Position numbers and translations under genes: made by a program. From the NCBI GenBank assembly GCA_026982695.1, contig JALSGS010000036.1:1-55155 (forward strand): DNA of 55,155 nucleotides, given 5' to 3'. Positions 52,304 through 55,155 of the stretch are shown here, piece after piece. A model generated the notes under the pieces. It did not search any database and was not told where the DNA came from. It was given only the letters and a program-made list of their open reading frames with translations. The DNA is from Saprospiraceae bacterium (GTDB lineage: Bacteria; Bacteroidota; Bacteroidia; Chitinophagales; Saprospiraceae). Position 1 is the stretch's first letter; every line of letters begins with the position of its first letter.

Positions 52304-54751
52304 TCAATTTTTTATCCATCGCAAGAGGTACTTGCCCCATACGACGGTGTACGTGCCTGGTGCGAGTGCAGTACAATTGAGTACTATTCGATTGTCTGCC
52401 ATTCGGTGCATCACTATCTGGTGGGTAACTACTCGATTGTTTATATCATAGATTACGGGGTCGTCCTTGATAGGTCTGTCACAACTAAGCTGGCACTTAT
52501 CAAATACAGGGTTAGGTAAAAGTTGTAGTGCATGATCTGGGGAAGCAGAAGTCATTGCAGTAGGGGATGGCAAGGGGACAGTAGCTTTTTGAAAGCCTGT
52601 ACCCGGTGAGCCTACGAACACGGTAGGTTGAGCTGAATGATCAATGGCTATTGCAAAGGCAAAAGGGTAAGCCATCTGCTGGTTTTGCTGTACCCATGAT
52701 TGTCCGCCATCTTGAGAGAACCATACACCTTTAGAGTCGGGCTCGTAGCCACCTGCTTGAAAGGCACTAGAAGAGGTAGCGTAAAGTACATCTGAGTTGA
52801 CCGGTACGATGCCTATTTTTCTCAAATAATGATCAGTGAGCAACTTCTCCCAGCTGTTACCCTTGTCAGTGCTCCGATATAACCCCTTGTCATAGCCAAA
52901 TACGACGACGTAGAGATAATCAGGATTGTTGGGGTCTGTCTGTACGTCAAAGATGCCTTCATAATCCCAATCCCAGAAATCGATATTCGGCGGTGCCAAC
53001 ATATCGGGATGACTAATAGAAGTCCAGGTAGTACCTCCATCCAATGAACGCCAAAGACCTGCTTCTCCACCTGCGTATACGAGATTGCCGTCAAATTGAT
53101 CTACTGCAGTAAACCTGCAACCATTGCAATCGAACACTTTCGTCCAAGATATGCCATCATCTACACTTTTATATACGTCGCGCAGCGCTGTAACAAATAA
53201 GGTGCGATTGTGTGTGGGGCTGTTAGGATCGAGTGATAGCCCCATGATTTGTTCTTGAGGTAGGCCGTTGTTCGACAAGAACCAATCATTTAATGCACCA
53301 GTATTCGTGTTTTTGATCAAATAGGTGGGATATTCACCGTTTTGATTTTCCGATTGAGATGCCCAAACTACATTGGATCGTGCTGGATCCACAAGGATGG
53401 TGGCACAGTTGCCGCCAAAACCTTCCCAGTTTCCCGTAAAGTCGGCGTGGTTACAACCCTGCCAGCTAAAGCCCCCATCAAGGCTGCGCCAAATACCCAT
53501 ATCAAAATAAGCCAAAAACACGATGTCTGGATTGGTGGGGCTAATGGCTACATCCATCATGTTGACATTGTCGAAGCCCCTACTGCGCCAAAAGCCATTA
53601 GATATTTCGTCGGTAAAAATATTTTGGAAGGTGGTTCCGTCGTCAGTAGACTTGAATCCCCATTGGGAAGTGACCCAGTAATAAGTGTGCGGATCTGAAA
53701 GATCTTCTCCCAATGTTTTGACGATACCATTGAAACTGCTACCATAACACCAATAGGGGTCACCATTAAAGAAAGTATCCCAATCTTCAACAAATCCCGT
53801 TTGTGTAAATGTGATACCAGCATCGGTAGAGGTAAATGTGCCTGCGCGATCGTTCCATGGATAGGGCTCGCGCGGGTCAATCAATCGGATAATTTTAGCG
53901 TCTGCGGGATCAAGCCATATCACACCTGTATAGTCGGACAAATAGCTCCAGCTGGTGCCGCCATCAGTGCTTTTGTGGAGCTCGCCATAAAGGTCGGTCC
54001 AGTAATAGGGCGCATTGCAGTCAGCATTCATCGTGGTGAGGTAGAGTGTAGAGGGCGTATTGGGGTCAATGGCGAAATCCATGATTTCTTCGTAGAAAGA
54101 GGTAGTAATGTTAGCCCATGTAATACCACCATCTACACTTTTGAATACTTCTGCTGGACCACAAGTGAAACGTCCGCTTCCCGTAAGGATATACACAATG
54201 TCAGCATCGGAAGGATCGACTACGATTTTCAAAATGTGAATACCCCAGGGTAGGTTGCTGCTAACCAAGTTCCAACTTAGACCATTATTGGTCGTTTTAT
54301 ATACAGCACCATCTGGCGAGTCGTAATACGTGTGATATGAAGCATAACCGATGTGGGGCAGGTTGGTGCCAAACTCAATGTCGGTGATATAACCCGAAGC
54401 GAGTACCTTAATCACCGTAGCGCCTCCATTATTACTTCTAAAAAGGCCATTTTCTGTCCCTATGTACAGTATTTGTCCATTAGTGCGGTGAAAACCTACC
54501 CCTGATATATGTGTCTCGGTAAGTCCTCTATCAGCACCAATTACATCCCATGACTGTCCACCATCTAAGCTGCGATAAGCTCCACTTAAATCGCTGCCGG
54601 CAATGATGATTCCACTGGCGCTGGCACCAATTGTACTAAAAGCACCCCCACCACCAGGATTAGTGCGCATCCAGTTGTGTACTTGTGCATGTGAAGTGAC
54701 TATGAAAAACAACGAGATGAAGAAAGAGAAAATAAAGTTTTTTGCTTCCAT
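52304..54751 (-). CDS. Secreted BNR-repeat / GH74-like protein with T9SS tail
   Basis: An 815-residue secreted beta-propeller protein. A signal peptide (FSFFISLFFIVTSHAQ) is followed by WMRTNPGGGGAFSTIGASAS and GSDLSGAYRSLDGGQSWDVI, the start seen in GH74 xyloglucanases and sortilin/VPS10-type BNR proteins. Asp-box motifs recur: SLDGGQSW, KTTNNGLSW, SVDGGITW, STDGGTSW, SLDGGFSW, SVDDGISW, SLDGGTTW, STDKGNSW and SQDGGQSW. The last 80 residues (LLPNPVFDKCQLSCDRP ... APGTYTVVWGKYLLRWI) form a T9SS sorting domain. A glycan-active or glycan-binding role is plausible, but catalytic Asp residues cannot be assigned by eye. Last gene before the CRISPR array. Confidence 0.85.
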   Translation of the reverse strand: MEAKNFIFSFFISLFFIVTSHAQVHNWMRTNPGGGGAFSTIGASASGIIIAGSDLSGAYRSLDGGQSWDVIGADRGLTETHISGVGFHRTNGQILYIGTENGLFRSNNGGATVIKVLASGYITDIEFGTNLPHIGYASYHTYYDSPDGAVYKTTNNGLSWNLVSSNLPWGIHILKIVVDPSDADIVYILTGSGRFTCGPAEVFKSVDGGITWANITTSFYEEIMDFAIDPNTPSTLYLTTMNADCNAPYYWTDLYGELHKSTDGGTSWSYLSDYTGVIWLDPADAKIIRLIDPREPYPWNDRAGTFTSTDAGITFTQTGFVEDWDTFFNGDPYWCYGSSFNGIVKTLGEDLSDPHTYYWVTSQWGFKSTDDGTTFQNIFTDEISNGFWRSRGFDNVNMMDVAISPTNPDIVFLAYFDMGIWRSLDGGFSWQGCNHADFTGNWEGFGGNCATILVDPARSNVVWASQSENQNGEYPTYLIKNTNTGALNDWFLSNNGLPQEQIMGLSLDPNSPTHNRTLFVTALRDVYKSVDDGISWTKVFDCNGCRFTAVDQFDGNLVYAGGEAGLWRSLDGGTTWTSISHPDMLAPPNIDFWDWDYEGIFDVQTDPNNPDYLYVVVFGYDKGLYRSTDKGNSWEKLLTDHYLRKIGIVPVNSDVLYATSSSAFQAGGYEPDSKGVWFSQDGGQSWVQQNQQMAYPFAFAIAIDHSAQPTVFVGSPGTGFQKATVPLPSPTAMTSASPDHALQLLPNPVFDKCQLSCDRPIKDDPVIYDINNRVVTHQIVMHRMADNRIVLNCTALAPGTYTVVWGKYLLRWIKN

Positions 54752-54993
54752 TTGGGCGACAAATTGAGTAGTGTCTAGTGTTGCATAGCCTTAATATTGC
54801 CCTAACTTAAATAAATCATAGAATCTAAACTTTAAATTAATATCTCAAAATAAACTTATTTTACGATCCCCAGTTGTAGTCAGGAAAAGGGTAGCACTTA
54901 ATCTGACGTTTAGATAAAACGAGGTTTTCCTTTTTTAGTATTATGCACAAACTACTTGTCCGCTTATCATATTTCCTACTTGTTAGCTTTCTA
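54752..54993. other. AT-rich region between the BNR gene and the CRISPR array
   Basis: 242 bp, strongly AT-rich between about 54780 and 54870. It must carry the promoter of the minus-strand BNR gene. If the array is read leftward, it is the trailer side of the array, not the leader. I see no ORF or further degenerate CRISPR repeat in it. Confidence 0.4.
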
Positions 54994-55155
54994 GTTTCAA
55001 TTCCACATTGGTGCGATTAGAAGCATCTGACTTCGGTGCGTTGGTCGTCATAGATACTAATTTCAATTCCACATTGGTGCGATTAGAAGTGTAAGAGTAG
55101 TGAGATAGAACACTACTCTTACAGAATTTCAATTCCACATTGGTGCGATTAGAAG
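54994..55155 (-). CRISPR. End of a CRISPR array: three 30-bp repeats, two 36-bp spacers
   Basis: Repeats lie at 54994-55023, 55060-55089 and 55126-55155. The last two are identical, and the first differs only in its first base (G instead of A). Spacers are 55024-55059 and 55090-55125. The plus-strand repeat starts with (A/G)TTTCAAT; its complement ends ATTGAAA(T/C), which resembles the 8-nt 5' handle of type I-B/III crRNAs. The array is therefore probably transcribed leftward, and the variant repeat is the leader-distal end. The window stops exactly at a repeat end, so the array continues to the right. No cas gene is in the window. The repeat itself has little internal dyad symmetry. Confidence 0.93.

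Noticed and set aside
55060-55155. Spacer hairpin as an amplification or assembly fold-back artefact
   Set aside because: A fold-back would also invert the flanking repeat, but both flanking repeats are in direct orientation and intact; raw reads should still confirm it.
1-55155. Prophage, insertion sequence or integrative element
   Set aside because: No transposase, integrase, phage structural or conjugation gene was seen; parA is embedded among core genes.

Overview
The window comes from the chromosome of a member of the Bacteroidota, probably of the Saprospiria/Chitinophagia type, although the exact class cannot be fixed from sequence alone. The evidence includes type IX secretion (T9SS) C-terminal sorting domains on several very large secreted proteins and SprB-type repeats. 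Omp28, DUF6029, DUF7033 and short-RsmI families are present. AtpB has a long periplasmic N-terminus, and the ATP synthase operon (atpBEFHAG) lacks atpD and atpC. Several promoters match the Bacteroidota -7 element TAnnTTTG or TAnnTTCG. Genes are dense (gaps mostly under 300 bp), on both strands, and mostly core chromosomal. I see no rRNA, tRNA, insertion sequence, prophage or conjugation gene.

Layout. 1-5.9 kb: the start of a MATE exporter, a secreted protein of unknown function, pth, an M15 peptidase lipoprotein, apaG, a RidA-family protein, an O-methyltransferase, a DUF4197 lipoprotein and a TlpA-like thioredoxin. 6-8.8 kb: a DUF6029 outer-membrane protein and an Omp28-type thioredoxin-fold lipoprotein. 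8.8-14.6 kb: lpdA, parC and a polysaccharide deacetylase. 15-21 kb: a secreted M36 protease with a T9SS tail, an unknown lipoprotein and a lipase-like alpha/beta hydrolase whose nucleophile position is Asp. 21-25.4 kb: recX, grpE, dnaJ, an unknown exported protein and rsmI. 25.7-31.3 kb: the ATP synthase operon. 31.3-38 kb: rnhB, lptB, an M43 protease coupled to fabG, a ParA ATPase with a ribbon-helix-helix partner, a GNAT acetyltransferase and tdk. 38-44.4 kb: an unknown protein, TraB/GumN, DUF3137 and a DUF1501/DUF1800 pair. 44.6-54.8 kb: an M48 protease lipoprotein, a 1947-residue metalloprotease-adhesin with ten SprB repeats, DUF2141 and a BNR/GH74-like T9SS protein. 54.99 kb to the right edge: the end of a CRISPR array (three repeats, two spacers), with no cas gene in view.

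Together the genes suggest a heterotrophic, respiring bacterium that puts proteases, glycan-active proteins and adhesive repeat proteins on its surface through T9SS. The observations most worth following up are these. The ParA partner carries three copies of a ParB-like ParA-contact motif. One CRISPR spacer is an almost complete perfect hairpin. The SprB repeats are arranged as five two-unit blocks. The secreted hydrolase has Asp in place of the usual Ser.
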